DNA of 64,000 nt from Terfezia claveryi (lineage: Eukaryota; Ascomycota; Pezizomycetes; Pezizales; Pezizaceae). The notes under the pieces are model-generated. The model was not told the DNA's origin, did no database searches, and saw nothing but the letters and a program-made list of their open reading frames with translations. A program made the translations under genes and the position numbers. Where the stretch lies: NCBI GenBank assembly GCA_015179025.1, contig WHUX01000079.1:1-64000 (forward strand), given 5' to 3'. How positions within the stretch are numbered: the stretch's first letter is position 1; every line of letters starts with the position of its first letter. Positions 19,393 through 28,989 of the stretch are shown piece by piece.

Positions 19393-20519
19393 TTGAATGC
19401 CTATCGTCGAGAGATCATCGACATCTTCGAGGCCATGGATGCCATCGGGGCCGAACTCGGCAATAGCTTGGCCGTGGCTGAACGAAAACTGAGATCCGCC
19501 GATGAAGAAATCACAGTACTCCAAAACGACCTTGACAATGCCACCATCGCTCTGGGCAACGAGCGAACCACGATCCAGACCCTCAACCGCGCTATGGCCG
19601 CTATGTCGGCAACCCCACCCTCCGCACCAACCGCCAAAACCGAAAGTATCCCAACCCCCCCAAATTCAATGGGGATAGGGCTCGCCTCCGAGCTTGGAAG
19701 AACTCGGTAAAGCTCAAACTCAATGGGGACTCAGCCAGATTCCCATCCGAGCAACACCGATTGGCTTATGTCTTTGCCCTGCTGGAGGGTAAGGCAGTAG
19801 ATCAAATCCAGCCATATGTCCTCGAGACTGGGATTAAGCTGGATGGCATCCCGGCACTCTTCGCTATTCTAGACAGGGCTTTTGGGGACCCTGATGCCGT
19901 GGGCACGGCTAGCCGAGCCCTCCGAGCCCTGAAACAATGTAATTCGGATCTGTCCACATATGTGGCAGAGTTCTCCAGGCTGGCAGCAGAAGTATTGTGG
20001 AACGACAAGTCAAAGCTCGAGCAGTTCCAGGAGGGACTGAATGACGAACTTCAACAGGCCATGGTCACCCTCCCAGAGACCAAGAGTCTCGACGAATTAA
20101 TCGACCAGGCATTCAGGGTGGAACAACGGATGGCTAGGTTGAGACACCGCCTTACCTTCCACCCTGCCACCCGCTCACCTCAGCAACCACAGCAACACCA
20201 ACCACAGCAATACCAACAACAACCGACCCCCAAGCCTGCCCAAGTCCCGGCCTCGGCCAACAAACCCGTGCACCCCTCTCTCGTGGCAGGTGGTGCCGCG
20301 CCTATGGACCTATCCGCAGGTAGGCCACGGTTAACTCAGGAGGAGAGAGATCGCCGCCGGAATAATGGGCTATGCATAGTCTGTGGGAAGGCCGACCACT
20401 TCATTGCGGCTTGCCCCCTTCGAAATAATCGCTCCCTCACCATCCACGCTATCTCCGATACCCCAGTGCCCAGGATTGAGGAGGTTGATGAGTCGGGAAA
20501 AGCCCTGTCCCTTGCCTAG
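19393..20519 (+). pseudogene. gypsy-1 Gag with one frameshift
   Basis: The N-terminal part (19393 to about 19650) is a predicted coiled coil (IDIFEAMDAIGAELGNSL, AERKLRSADEEITVLQND). A one-base shift in a run of C near 19652-19660 moves the frame to PPKFNGDRARLRAWKNSVK, the typical gypsy Gag entry, followed by LLEGKAVDQIQPYV and the RTQ-type SALRALKQ, VAEFSRLAAEV and FQEGLNDELQQAM blocks. A Gln/Pro-rich stretch leads to the zinc knuckle CIVCGKADHFIAAC (CX2CX4HX4C). Gag ends at TAG 20517-20519. If the C-run length is a sequencing error, Gag is intact. Confidence 0.85.
20495..20501 (+). promoter_or_regulatory. Slippery heptamer GGGAAAA for -1 frameshift gag to pol
   Basis: In the gag frame the codons are TCG GGA AAA GCC, so GGGAAAA has the X XXY YYZ phase needed for tandem -1 slippage. 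The shifted frame is the pol frame, and it is open from the site through the protease with no stop. The gag stop lies 15 bases downstream of the heptamer. Confidence 0.75.
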
Positions 20520-22018
20520 TTACTGACACTAGCAAGGGACCTGCCCCAGGCCATTTGTCTTTGTCTACATTTTCTGTTTCTTCCACTGTTGATGAATCTT
20601 GCTTGTTCAGCGAGCATTTTGTTGTATCTATCTCCCTCAGAATCAATGATAGAACAATCAATACGTCAGCACTTATAGATTGCGGAGCTTCAGGAATTGC
20701 ATTCATTGACCAAGCCTTTGTCAGTAAATTCTCTATACCCATGTCCAAGCTCAAAACCCCCCGTATCCTGGATGTCATTGACGGTCGACCCATCTCCTCC
20801 GGGGATATCACCGATATTGCGTGCTTGCCTGCCCTGGTGGGGGATCACTCCGAGGCCAACCTCCCCATGTTCGTCACTAAGCTAAAATACCCAATTGTCC
20901 TCGGAATCCCCTGGCTTAGAATGCACGATGTATCGGTCAGCTTTGGCTCGTACACCCTGCAGTTCAATAGCCAGTATTGCCAAAAACACTGTGGGAATCC
21001 AAAGGCCACCATTACTGGGCTGTGTGCCTTGCCACCCCCGATAACTCACCCGACACAGGTAGTACATCAGTATGCGCACAGCGGTGCCAATCCCCCTGTT
21101 CCCCCAATTCCCCCTGTTGTACTGCCTCCAAAACCTCTGAATGTTAGCTTTATCGGAGCAGGGGCTTTCGCTTACCTCACCAGGAGGCACAAGCTGAAGG
21201 CTCACGCCCTGTCCATATATGAAGTGAACCTAGAGATCAACAAGACGAGATCCAAGGAGGAGTGGAAAGCCATGGTTCTGGGGGAATACCATGAATTTAT
21301 TGACCTGTTCTCGGAAAAAGCCGCAGAGAAGCTTGCCCCCCATCGACCATACGACCACACAATCCTGCTGGTAGAAAGTAAGACCCCCCCTTATGGACCT
21401 CTCTATGGGATGTCCTGGATGGAACTGGAAGCTCTGAAAAAGTATCTGGAGGAAAACCTCAACAAGAGCTTCATTCGCCACAGCTCCTCTCCAGCGGGTG
21501 CCCCGGTGCTGTTCGTGAAGAAGTCGGACGGCTCTCTTCGGTTGTGTGTTGATTATCGTGGCCTGAACGAGATAACGGTCAAGAACAGATACCTCTTGCC
21601 CCTGATCCAGGAGACATTAGCTAGGCTTTCCAAGGCAAAATGGTTCACCAAATTGGATCTGAGAGGGGCATACAACTTGGTACGAATTGCTGAGGGGGAG
21701 GAGTGGAAAACTGCCTTCCGGACGCGATATGGCCATTTTGAGTACAATGTGATGCCTTTCGGCTTAACCAACGCCCCCGCCTCTTTTCAGCACTTTATCA
21801 ATGACACTCTGTGGGACTTTCTGGACGTATTCTGCACCGCCTACCTGGATGATATCCTCATCTACTCGGATACCCTAGCGGAACACAAAATCCACGTCCA
21901 GCAGATGCTAGAGAAGCTGGAACAAGCTGGGTTATACCTTAAACCCGAGAAATGCGAATTCCACGTCCAAGAGGTAAAGTACCTGGGCCTGATAATAACC
22001 ACGGACGGTATCCCAATC
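20501..22018 (+). pseudogene. gypsy-1 Pol: protease and reverse transcriptase, 3'-truncated
   Basis: The pol frame is open from the frameshift site. The protease has ALIDCGASGIAFID (D-C-G catalytic motif) and later VLGIPWLRMHDV. RT starts near 21200 and shows HRPYDHTILL, GAPVLFVKKSDGSLRLCVDYRG, KWFTKLDLRGAYN, VMPFGLTNAPASFQ and the catalytic AYLDDILIYS. It ends in KYLGLIITTDGI at about 22015, where chromovirus RT would continue. There is no RNase H or integrase. The frame ends by fusion to unrelated antisense gag DNA, so this is the 5' half of a gypsy element lost by deletion or recombination. Confidence 0.92.
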
Positions 22019-22020
22019 TG

Positions 22021-23659
22021 AGTCCTTCCGATTTTCTGTGTTGGGTTTGGTGTTGGGATTGCTGCTAGGATTAAATCCTGTTTTTTGTCGTTGATTCTGG
22101 TCCCTGCGTGGACCGTGACTTCGATTTTCATTCTGAGGGTGTTGTCGTCAGGATGTATTTGTTGTAGATGGTGGGGCAATATCCTTCTTGGAAGCTTCAT
22201 ATGACTCTGCTTGATGTACGAGCTGATCATATGACCATTCTTCTTTGATTAAAGGAATTAATGTAGCTGACATATATGGCGGCAGGTGATTAAGAAACTT
22301 TCTTCTTTTTACTTCCTGCGAGATTGATTGTTTGCCATCTTTGTCAATCAATTTGATTTGCATTTCAGTAAGCCAGTTGGCAAACTGTTTGATTCCCATG
22401 TGACGTCCGTCCTTGTATGGTGTGGCTGTCTCCCATCGTTTCCACAGAATGTCCTTACTAGTAGAGGGTATCAGAAAATCCCTTAGCGCTAGTATAAAAC
22501 CAAAGAATGTCGCATTCTTTCCTTTTTCTCTTAGGAATTGATTATAAATAGTAAGTGCACTTCCTTCCATTCTGAATCCAACAATTTCCAAAGCTGAAGC
22601 ACCTTCCAAATCTATTCTTTTGAGAACAAACCAACGTTGCATTGCTGTGGCCCAAGAGGCAAAATATTGTGAGTCTTGCCATTTTTTGTCTTCTCCTCTT
22701 AATTTTTCTGGCATATCAATCTTTATTCCTTTTAAAGCATTCGTTGCTTTATGGTTACCCGTTGTAACCATTCCTGTTGTAGATTCCCATTGCTGGTGTT
22801 CAACTGATTTTCCTCGTTTGGGTTTTCTTTTAAGAGTTTGACTTGCAACTGATGATGCCTTATCAGAGTGCGAGCTATCATCTCCGCTATCATCGGGGTC
22901 TCGTCCTCCTCCTTGTGTTTTCTGCTGCTGTTGGTCTAGCCCTGTATCTAGATCATCATCGTCTTCTAGTAATTCTATATCTTCTGGTGGTTGGTCTTTG
23001 TCGTCTGGTTCTTTGGCTGACCCAGTCCTCCTTTCTGGTGTCTCAGGTGCTCGACCTTTGCCTTTCGATTGATCTTTCGGTGTTCTCAGGAACGCTCTTG
23101 GAAGTTCTTTGCTAGGATTGAAAAAATCCTCCGCGGTATGTGCTGATTCTTCTAGATGAGTGCCACTCATCATGAATGCCATTATTTCTTCCTAGTTATT
23201 TATGACCCAATTCGGTTTCCTTAAAAGTGGAACAACAGGTTTCTTTAATTCTTTACTTAAAAATGCGTTCATTTCTAAGTCTTCTTCTTTGAATGAGTAA
23301 GGTGTTAGCCATAAGTAGTGTTTTGCTACGGCTTCCATTAAGAGTCGTGTATCATCAGGATGATACTGTTGGGCATGTCCCATTGAGCGAGTATATTTCA
23401 AAATTTCCTCAATTGTTGGAAGATGTCTGTCCCAAAATTCTTCTGGTGCGAGAGGTAGAGCCATACTAAAATATAGTTTGGTTCCTGCTCCACCTGGTTC
23501 TCCTATTTCTATATCGATGGGCAGATTTATTTCCCCTTCTGTGTTAGGAACTATAAATCTGGTCTTTTTGGGAGTTTCTTCTACTAATTTCTTAATATCT
23601 TCGGGTAATATAGTTAACCGTCTCGACCTCTTAGTCTTCTTACTAAGTTCAGACACCAT
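22021..23659 (-). pseudogene. Second Ty3/gypsy Gag, minus strand, two nonsense codons
   Basis: One frame runs from ATG at 23657-23659 (VSELSKKTKRSRRLTILPE) through TAG at 23189-23191, resumes EEIMAFMMSGTHLEE, an acidic/Ser-rich linker (EDIELLEDDDDLDTGLD), and a Gag core: MPEKLRGEDKKWQDSQYFAS, AMQRWFVLKRIDLEG, GSALTIYNQFLREKG and ANWLTEMQIKLIDKDGK. It hits TGA at 22148-22150 and then continues in frame with a basic, Asn/Gln-rich tail. The element is cut at the gypsy-1 junction (about 22020) before any zinc knuckle. The two stops in one otherwise clean frame suggest a young pseudogene. Confidence 0.75.
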
Positions 23660-23660
23660 T

Positions 23661-24263
23661 ATGTCTGATTTCGTCGTCTGTCCGCAACCAAATGCAGCTG
23701 GTTATGCGATACGATCGTCGAGTTACTTTTCTTCTTTGGCACCTTTCTGTACTGATGGTGTGGTGGCTGATGATCCTTATGATCTCCGTTCGACTGACGG
23801 TTCTGTTGGCTCAGTGGCTCACGTGGCTGGTGAGGCTGGATGTCAGGATCCTGATGTTTCTTATGGTCCTGGTTTTTCTTCGTCTACTGATCTAGAATAT
23901 AGTTCTAGTTCTTCCGGCAAGAGTATCACGTTTTCTGATTGGTGTGTTGAGGTAGACGTTGGGGACGCAGAGGTATTGGTAGAGATGTCTGGGCCTAAGG
24001 AAGGTTCTGATGGAGGTAATTCTTTTCTGGAGGAAATGGCTGCAGTGGAGGCAGCGAGATTTGAGCCTTGGGATTGTGACGCTTGGTTGTTTAGACCAAT
24101 TATTCCTGGGACCTGGGGGGCCGGTTTTTCAATGGTGTACTGGATTTATAGGTACAGATATAATGGCGGTTGCCAGGAGTGCAAGATGAGTTGTCGATCT
24201 TATTGGGAAAAGTGTTGTGAACGAGGGTGGGATTGTTTAATGTGGGATACCACTGCTCGTTAG
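23661..24263 (+). CDS. Unknown 200-residue ORF, head-to-head with gag
   Basis: The ATG (23661-23663) is one base from the antisense gag ATG. The product begins MSDFVVCPQPNAAGYAIR, has an acidic, Ser-rich middle (STDLEYSSSSSGKSITFSDW) and ends in a Cys/Trp/Tyr-rich segment (CQECKMSCRSYWEKCCERGW). I do not recognise it. An AATAAA lies downstream near 24420. It may be an accessory frame of the inner LTR element, a host fragment, or chance open sequence in the leader of the antisense gag. Confidence 0.35.
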   Translation: MSDFVVCPQPNAAGYAIRSSSYFSSLAPFCTDGVVADDPYDLRSTDGSVGSVAHVAGEAGCQDPDVSYGPGFSSSTDLEYSSSSSGKSITFSDWCVEVDVGDAEVLVEMSGPKEGSDGGNSFLEEMAAVEAARFEPWDCDAWLFRPIIPGTWGAGFSMVYWIYRYRYNGGCQECKMSCRSYWEKCCERGWDCLMWDTTAR

Positions 24264-24491
24264 AGCTCTGCTTAGCTTGCTTCTAAGTCTTTTGTTGATG
24301 TACTGCAGTTGAGAGTCTGATGTCTCGTTTGTTGGACATTTTGTTGGCTAGTTAGTTGAATAACGATATCGATTTTATATGTGCACTTGGGTGTCGAATT
24401 GTATACACTTGTGTGAGTGTAATAAAGGTATCCGAAGGTTGATCAGGCCTTGGATTTAAGAGTAAAGATTAGATAAGTAAGTTAAAAAAAA
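24264..24491. other. Non-coding DNA ending in A-run before LTR
   Basis: This is spacer after the unknown ORF. AATAAAGG at about 24420 and AAGTAAGTTAAAAAAAA immediately before the LTR start could be a polyadenylation signal and a purine tract respectively. Confidence 0.4.
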
Positions 24492-25421
24492 TGTAATGAA
24501 TGGTACTAGACAGTATTCATTCGGTACCGTTTATACAATCTATATCCGTAGGCACGGACGTTTGTGTATTTCGGTTCTGCTGAGGTAAGACCTCAGAAGG
24601 GTAGGGAGATTACTATGTGGGACGTTCCCGGAGGGAACAGTAATTAACTGGTGTAATCTATCTTATATGATTTGTGCTATCTAAGCTATATGATCTTGAT
24701 CTGATCGGAATATAGGCTTGCTTGCTTTGAAGGCTTGCTTGGTTGCTTCTTCTTTTTCTTGTGGATTCCAGAGGGAATCCAGCGGCCTATTTATACTCTT
24801 CTGAGATCTGATGACTAAGGAAATAAATACAATAAAGGGTGGCACACCAGAAGGTGGTGCGCTGTACAAAAGGCATCAGGAAAGAAAATAGTTTGTCTCC
24901 AGTGTCTCTAGAGACAGTATTGCCACTGGAGACAAGGTGTGTCTCTACGATTGGCAGAATGTCTCCCAGTGTCTCCAGGAGACACTGGGAGACACTGGGA
25001 GACACATGGGAGACACCCAGGAGACACCCAGGAGACATAAAAGACACAAAAGACACCAGAGACAACCCTGTCTCTTGGAGACACCACCTGGCGTCCCGAT
25101 GCCACTTTTTTCTTACTGATGGGGGTCATGTGGCCATAGTAATGAGTCACATACCATAAACGATGGTCATGTGGCCATAGTAATGAGTCACACGCCTTAA
25201 ACAGAGGTCACGCGGCCATAATGAGGGTGTCTTCATATGGCAAGTGCCATGGAACTTCCCATGGCAGATTCCACGTGCTATGGACGCTTATAAAGCAATA
25301 GGAGGTGGTAGAAGGCTAGTCCTTCAACCGAGAGGCTTAGTTACATAACATAGTAGTAATATAGGAAATACAAAAGTATATAATCAATTATATAAGCAAT
25401 GAAACAACGTTCTCCATTACA
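24492..25421 (+). repeat. Inner element 3' LTR, with MITE copy 3 inside
   Basis: It starts TGTAATGAATGG and ends CTCCATTACA. Without the MITE and its 2-bp duplication it is 680 bp. It contains TATTTATACTCTTC (TATA-like) near 24788 and GGTCATGTGGCCATAGTAATG repeats at 25125-25220. Confidence 0.85.
24874..25121 (+). mobile_element. 248-bp MITE, copy 3
   Basis: The ends are CATCAGGAAAGAAAATAG and TTTTTTCTTACTGATG. The flanks are GG (24872-24873) and GG (25122-25123). The sister LTR at 18548-18560 preserves the empty site ACAAAAGGGGTCATG, which confirms the 2-bp duplication directly. Confidence 0.92.
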
Positions 25422-25570
25422 TGATATCAGTCTGGTAGGATCCGATAGAGAATAGAATAGAGTAGTAGAAGGCTAGTCTTTCTACTAGAGCATTAGTTAC
25501 ATAAGAGGTTAATAATATAGGAAATATTATATAAGAAATTATATAAGTATGAAAGTAATATTCCATTACA
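25422..25570 (+). repeat. PBS-like stub and right LTR remnant of outer element
   Basis: TGATATCAGTCTGGTAGGAT repeats the stub found at 18137. It is followed by about 105 bp matching the 3' end of the 24492 LTR (GTAGAAGGCTAGTC, AATATAGGAAATA, CCATTACA). Confidence 0.7.
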
Positions 25571-26526
25571 GATGTCGATATATTGATTGAGAGCTAAGAG
25601 ACCCTTTCTAAAAGTATTTTGTATGCCTAACTAAAGGATATTGGATTGAAGAGTTTGTTTTCTTCTACAAATACTTCTCACTTCCTCTAGTCTAGTATAT
25701 GGTATGTATAGATAGAGGAAATCTGGCCTATGATTGAGCTTACTAGAATACAGTAGTCTAAGCTAGTCCAACTTAAGTAAAGAGGGGGAATGTTCTGCTA
25801 TGAGGTGTTCAAGTTGGTAAATGTGAGGTCTAGAAGAGATTCGATTGAGTAAGTATGGCTCTCCTTGTCTATTCTAGAATGATGGAAGGTAGTATACTGG
25901 TAGGGGGTGTGTTGGGTAAGTTTTTGAGACTCAGCCCAGTTATAGATGGTTGATCCTCTTTGGTTGTAGGACAGATGGCTCTAGAAAGTGTAATGGCTAT
26001 TAAAATTCTCTAGTATACAGGTGCGGTTATGGGTTGGAATGGAAGCTAAATCATCTAGAAGGAACTCAATTGGGAAGTCACCTTTGAGGTATACCCTAGT
26101 AATCAAGGTGATGCCAATAGTAATTGTAACTATATTATAGCTACTAGAGGTGAGTTGTCTAAATTTGGAGTGGTGTAGGCTGACATAAGCTACTACCTTA
26201 CTGTTATGGAAAAGGGAGGATACCCTCTGGAACTCAGGAAAATTAGTAGTTCTGAGTATATTATTGATATTGAAGATATGGAGTTCTCCTATGAAAATGA
26301 TATTGAGTTCCTTAGCTGCTTCCAAGAAACTAAGAGTGTTAATATTCGAGCAGTTAACGTTGTAGTATATAATACTGATGTTGCTAATCTTTCTAATTTC
26401 TCCTCTTAATGGTTTCCATGTTCCTACTCTCTTTGTACTTCCTTTTACTTCACTGTCTTCCTATGATCCTCTCTTTACTGAATTTGGTACTCTTGAGTAG
26501 CTACTAAACATTAAGGGTTTGGTTAG
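25571..26526 (-). pseudogene. LINE-1 AP-endonuclease domain
   Basis: The minus strand reads FLEAAKELNIIFIGELHIF, VVAYVSLHHSKF, ITIGITLITRVYLKGDFPIE and NRTCILENFNSHYTF, which are endonuclease/exonuclease/phosphatase motifs. The Glu of the usual QEPW motif is visible as GELH, and the usual GDFNSHH is altered to ENFNSHY, so the catalytic Asp is lost. The reading upstream (YYNVNCSNINTLSFLEA) is the normal N-terminus. The region 25576-25980 is the decayed C-terminal part of the domain. Confidence 0.8.
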
Positions 26527-26963
26527 TGTAACAGGGCTTAAGGGGCGTGGCAACCAAAGGGTACGCCTAGGCAAGAGAGAGACAAGGTGAGATAAGGGTA
26601 GGAGGTTCACAGTGTGGGCAGCGGGGCTACAAAGACAAGGCGAGGTAAAGGCAGGAGGTTCGTAGAGTGGGCAGCGGGGCTGCAGAGACAAGGTGAGACA
26701 AGAGGGTACACAAGAGAGATGCATCAACGTGGAAAGAAGCAAGGTCCTATATTAAGTATACAAGATGTTGGATGGAGATTCAACAAGAGTGCGAGAGCCG
26801 GGATCTATATATACATAGCGACTAATAGACTTTTCGATGATAACAACAATGAAGAACGCTAGACAATGACAACCAAATATAAATACATAACAATAACGAG
26901 AATAATGAGAGTCAGACAGGAATCCATCTGACTCTCAGAAAGGCCAAAGGGATGGTTGTTACA
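26527..26963 (-). repeat. gypsy-2 3' LTR (437 bp)
   Basis: On the element strand it starts TGTAACAACCATCCC at 26963 and ends CCTTAAGCCCTGTTACA at 26527. It has a GTATATATAG box near 26810 and the same landmark order as the gypsy-1 LTR. It contains a 54-bp tandem repeat (26584-26702). Confidence 0.8.
26584..26702. repeat. 54-bp tandem repeat in gypsy-2 LTR, 2.3 units
   Basis: The units begin GACAAGGTGAGATAAGGGTA or close variants and contain GTGGGCAGCGGGGCT. The gypsy-1 LTR has no such duplication, so it is copy- or subfamily-specific. Confidence 0.85.
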
Positions 26964-28264
26964 CTATCTCCCCTTCTAGGCAGAAGCTCCAGCGACAACA
27001 TACGAGGAACAAAACAATAAGCCCTAACTCCAAACAACAATAATAATAACCATGACCCACACAACCGAATCCTAAAGAATGACAAAAAATGACAACCTTA
27101 ACTTCAACTCCAAATGATAAGAACAAAAGTATAATGAGGTATTATTCGATAGGGTGAGGCTTTCTGGAGTAACGCTGGTAGAATAGGGCCACTAGATCAG
27201 GAGCGTTTTCTAGATCCTCTGCTAGTTGCTAGGTGGTTTCCTCGTCTCTGGTCTATTTTACCTTATACTGCAATCTGCCATACCTCTTTCTTGAGTCCAG
27301 TACTTCTTCGACTTCCCCTTCCTCTTTACTGTTGATTAACACTGGTGGAGGAGGGAAGTGTTTCTATCTAGGGAGGGGATCATCCGCGGCTGGCTCGATT
27401 TCTAAGATATATATAATAGGGTGGCACTTGATATCTCTGGGGAACTTCAGTCGATAAGCATGAGTGCCTACACTTCCCAATACTTCGTATGGCCCTAAGA
27501 ACTTATAGTCCAGTTTCCACGAGGGTCGTTCTATCTGGAAGTGCTTACTGGATAACTATATCTGATCTCCTAGTTAGTATTTTGGGGCCGGCAACCGAGA
27601 CCCATTGGCATATTATACTTGCCTGGCTTAGGCATATCCTAACTAAGCCTTCAGAGTCAAGTAGAGTCTAGCAATCTCTGTAGCGAACTCTTTGGCAGGA
27701 GTATTCTTCTTGGCCTTCCAAGGGGTGCTAGGCAGTCCACAGGGGTGCTAGGCAGTCCACAAACCGAGGGTGCTAGCCATAATTGGCCATGAATGGGGAC
27801 GTTTTCAGTGACTCCAAGAACTGGTTGTTGGCTGTGAATTCATAGGTTGCCAACAAAGATACCTAGTTGTTCTGCTGATAGTTGACATAGGCCCGTAGGT
27901 ACTACTCTATGACAGCATTCATTAATTCTGATTGGCCATCTGTTTGAGGGTGGTATACCATAGAGAGGCGCACTTCAATCTCTAGTAGCCCGCAGAATGC
28001 GTTCCAGAACTCGGATATAAACTAGGGGCCACGGTCGGAGACAATTGATTCAGGAAGGCCATGGTAGCGGAATACAGTATTGAGGTAGAGGTTGGCTAAT
28101 TCTTGGGCAGAGCAGGTATCTCGACAGGGTATCACATGCCGCATCTTGGTCAGTCAATCCACTACCATAAGAATGGCATTAAACACCGAATCTTCTGGCA
28201 ACCCAGTCACGAAGTCCATAGTCAGGTATTGCCAAGGTCGATCCGGAATCTCCAGGGGCTTCAG
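26964..28264 (-). pseudogene. gypsy-2 integrase C-terminus and chromodomain
   Basis: The minus strand reads [47 protein letters not shown], then a C-terminal domain (LGPYEVLGSVGTHAYRLKFP) and a chromodomain-like EVEEVLDSRKRYGRLQYKVK. This is a Ty3/gypsy chromovirus. The frame is broken mainly by TAG and TAA at positions where Trp or Gln is expected (for example VK-stop-TRDEETT-stop-QLAEDL, where chromodomains have Trp). It is cut at 28264 by the palindromic element. The purine tract AGAAGGGGAGATAG precedes the LTR. Confidence 0.88.
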
Positions 28265-28989
28265 CATCAGCAAGAAAAAATTGTTGTCCAGATGCGCAAG
28301 CAACAATAAGTGCGTCCTGTGCGTTCTGGGCGTCCGGATGCCGGGCTGGGTTGCAATACAATCTAGACGCCTGGCTAAGTCAAAATACAATTTGGACGCC
28401 CCGCTAGATTGCAATGCAATCTAGACACCTGGCTAAGTCAAAACACGATTTGGACGCCCAGCTGGATTGCAATGCAATCTGGACGCCAATGGGACAATAA
28501 AAGCCGTCCGGACGCTGGTTGACATAAGCCTAACAGTTTGGATGTTAGAGTTCGTGCGCTTCGCATCATCAACTCAATTGATCTTGTTAACGCTATAGGT
28601 TCCATGTATGGTGTTGCTGAACCAGAGCCCCAAATCATTCTCTACCACAATGTATACCCGCTCATAGCTTGGATCAACAACTCTTGAATACCAGCCAGCT
28701 ATGTAGCCGCCATTGCAGCCATTGAATATGCACACAGTGGAAATATCTATTGTATTCGCTAATTATTAATTATGTATAAAGAAGTATTAAGCAATATATT
28801 TATACATAGAACACGCTCGCTCCTGCACTCGCCCCTATAATCGCTCTAACTCTCGCTCTAATACTCGGTCTAATATTCCGTCTAACACTCGCTTCTAGAA
28901 TCACCCTAACACTCGCTTCTACTAGGTATCGCTCTAATACTCACTCTAGTTCTCGCTCTAATACGCGCTATAATATGCGTTTGAAAAAG

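Larger units (their letters stand above)
18171..25421 (+). mobile_element. Inner LTR element with TGATA duplication
   Basis: The ends are TGTAATGAATGGTACTAG at 18171 and CTCCATTACA at 25421, flanked by TGATA at 18166-18170 and 25422-25426. The left LTR (18171-18566) is cut by a gypsy element. The right LTR (24492-25421) is complete but carries MITE copy 3. I cannot assign a coding region of its own with certainty; the frame at 23661-24263 is a candidate. Confidence 0.75.
17699..25570 (+). mobile_element. Outer LTR-element nest (TGTAATG...CATTACA family)
   Basis: It is bounded by GATGT duplications at 17694-17698 and 25571-25575. The left end TGTAATGGATGCTACTAG and the right end ATTCCATTACA give TG...CA termini. 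The outer element now consists of a left LTR (17699 to about 18135), a short PBS-like stub repeated on both sides of the inner element, and a right LTR remnant (about 25466-25570). The inner, related LTR element 18171-25421 is inserted in the stub with its own TGATA duplication. Confidence 0.8.
12075..26526 (-). mobile_element. LINE-1, Tad1-like, split into three segments
   Basis: A single minus-strand LINE occupies 12075-14750, 17237-17698 and 25571 to about 26526. Its poly(A) end is the T run at 12075-12091. The breaks are proven by target duplications: GATACGACACCCT (14738-14750 and 17237-17249) around LINE-2A, and GATGT (17694-17698 and 25571-25575) around the LTR nest. Joining the flanks restores the protein across the first break (NNWYQGLDRVSYRLLKLIKN). 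Domain order is endonuclease, RT, RNase H and a C-terminal Cys/His motif, as in Tad1-clade fungal LINEs. Several frameshifts make it inactive. Confidence 0.88.

Noticed and set aside
17699..25570. A single intact LTR retrotransposon spanning this interval
   Set aside because: Two different 5-bp duplications, four LTR pieces of different age and gypsy sequence in two orientations show that it is a nest of several elements.
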